The notes under the pieces are model-generated. The model saw only the letters and a list, made by a program, of their open reading frames with translations. It had not been told where the DNA came from and ran no database searches. Shown in pieces: positions 39,431 through 39,676 of a DNA stretch of 39,676 nt. The stretch covers positions 1 through 39,676 of the forward strand of contig JABDJV010000394.1 in NCBI GenBank assembly GCA_013003295.1, written 5' to 3'. Source of the DNA: Pyrinomonadaceae bacterium (GTDB lineage: Bacteria > Acidobacteriota > Blastocatellia > Pyrinomonadales > Pyrinomonadaceae). The position numbers were made by a program, and so were the translations under genes. Position 1 is the stretch's first letter. Every line of letters begins with the position of its first letter.

Positions 39431-39676
39431 TTATTTAGTCTTAAACGATCTTAAATGGGCGTAACACTCCCGTAGAGCTGCCTCCATACTTGCTTCATTT
39501 TTTTCTACCAATCCGATTATCAACGCGCCTTGAATAGCAGCAACTGAGAAACTAGCTAATGCCTTTGGCGAAGCGTCAGGTCTCAATCGGCCAGCTTTTT
39601 TTTCTTTTTCAAGAAATTCGATCAGCCGTCTTCTTATTCCATCAAGCGTTCGTTTGAGAGGCTTTCGCTCCTCATC
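39431..39676 (-). CDS. TetR-family regulator, C-terminal part (cut by window end)
   Basis: Absent from the ORF track because no start lies in the window. The last 81 residues read in frame to TAA at 39431: KRTLDGIRRRLIEFLEKEKKAGRLRPDASPKALASFSVAAIQGALIIGLVEKNEASMEAALRECYAHLRSF. This is the typical TetR ligand-binding C-domain pattern (P-x-x-A-x-x-x-x-A-x-x-G-A-L). Its stop is ~20 bp before the DinB-like start, so the pair forms an operon and TetR probably regulates it. The HTH lies outside the window. Confidence 0.85.
   Translation of the reverse strand, partial: DEERKPLKRTLDGIRRRLIEFLEKEKKAGRLRPDASPKALASFSVAAIQGALIIGLVEKNEASMEAALRECYAHLRSFKTK

Overview
This window is a chromosomal segment from a bacterium that looks like an Acidobacteriota member, most likely class Blastocatellia (Pyrinomonadaceae-like). 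That placement is an inference. It rests on the gene repertoire (secreted hypothetical proteins with N-terminal signals, PqqD proteins with a twin-arginine tail, TIMP-like/Kelch protein, Gly-rich RRM protein), a moderate GC content judged by eye, and abundant dispersed palindromic repeats between genes. I see no rRNA, tRNA or CRISPR array.

Layout. 1-250: two copies of a 38-bp repeat. 250-3205: patatin-like phospholipase, convergent PutP-type Na+/solute symporter, and a secreted protein. 3587-5721: Gly-rich RRM protein with a leader, a zinc-ribbon membrane protein, a repeat-rich gap and a MOSC protein. 5742-10541 (all minus): exported hypothetical, PQQ-type sugar dehydrogenase, class-C serine hydrolase, and a REC-HDOD response regulator. 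10746-15066: small secreted proteins, a DHFR/RibD-like reductase, a DUF4440/SnoaL-like protein, a Gfo/Idh/MocA oxidoreductase, a PilZ protein and a lipoprotein. 15276-19798 (plus): large M14-type carboxypeptidase, a symmetric ~190-bp MITE-like element, DUF2306-like and DUF4870-like membrane proteins, a second zinc-ribbon protein and a 42-aa membrane peptide missed by the ORF track. 19825-24423 (minus): a complete pstS-pstC-pstA-pstB-phoU phosphate uptake operon. Upstream of it lie two oppositely oriented Pho-box-like arrays with 11-bp periodicity, each followed by a TATAAT. 25171-27899 (plus): M48 metalloprotease and a tyrosine/glycine-rich repeat protein. 27934-30222 (minus): trmB, rhomboid protease, fabG. 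30223-31490: an IS200/RAYT-like Y1 transposase inside a dense palindromic repeat array. 31534-33320: rph and murI. 33388-35412: a compact PqqD locus made of a PH/GRAM-like protein, a free-standing PqqD domain, and a PqqD domain fused to a twin-arginine segment and a cysteine-rich tail. 35535-39676: TIMP-like/Kelch protein, PHB-depolymerase-like esterase, DinB-like protein, and the C-terminal part of a TetR regulator cut by the window edge.

How the parts work together. The pst-phoU block is a high-affinity phosphate system with its own phosphate-starvation promoter. That promoter region may also drive a 65-aa protein in the other direction. murI and rph are housekeeping genes, as are trmB and fabG.

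The least explained and most interesting material is (a) the transposase embedded in ~95-bp palindromic repeats, (b) the PqqD/Cys-rich locus, which resembles a RiPP-type peptide modification system but has no recognisable maturase here, (c) the divergent Pho promoters, and (d) at least five distinct families of structured intergenic repeats.
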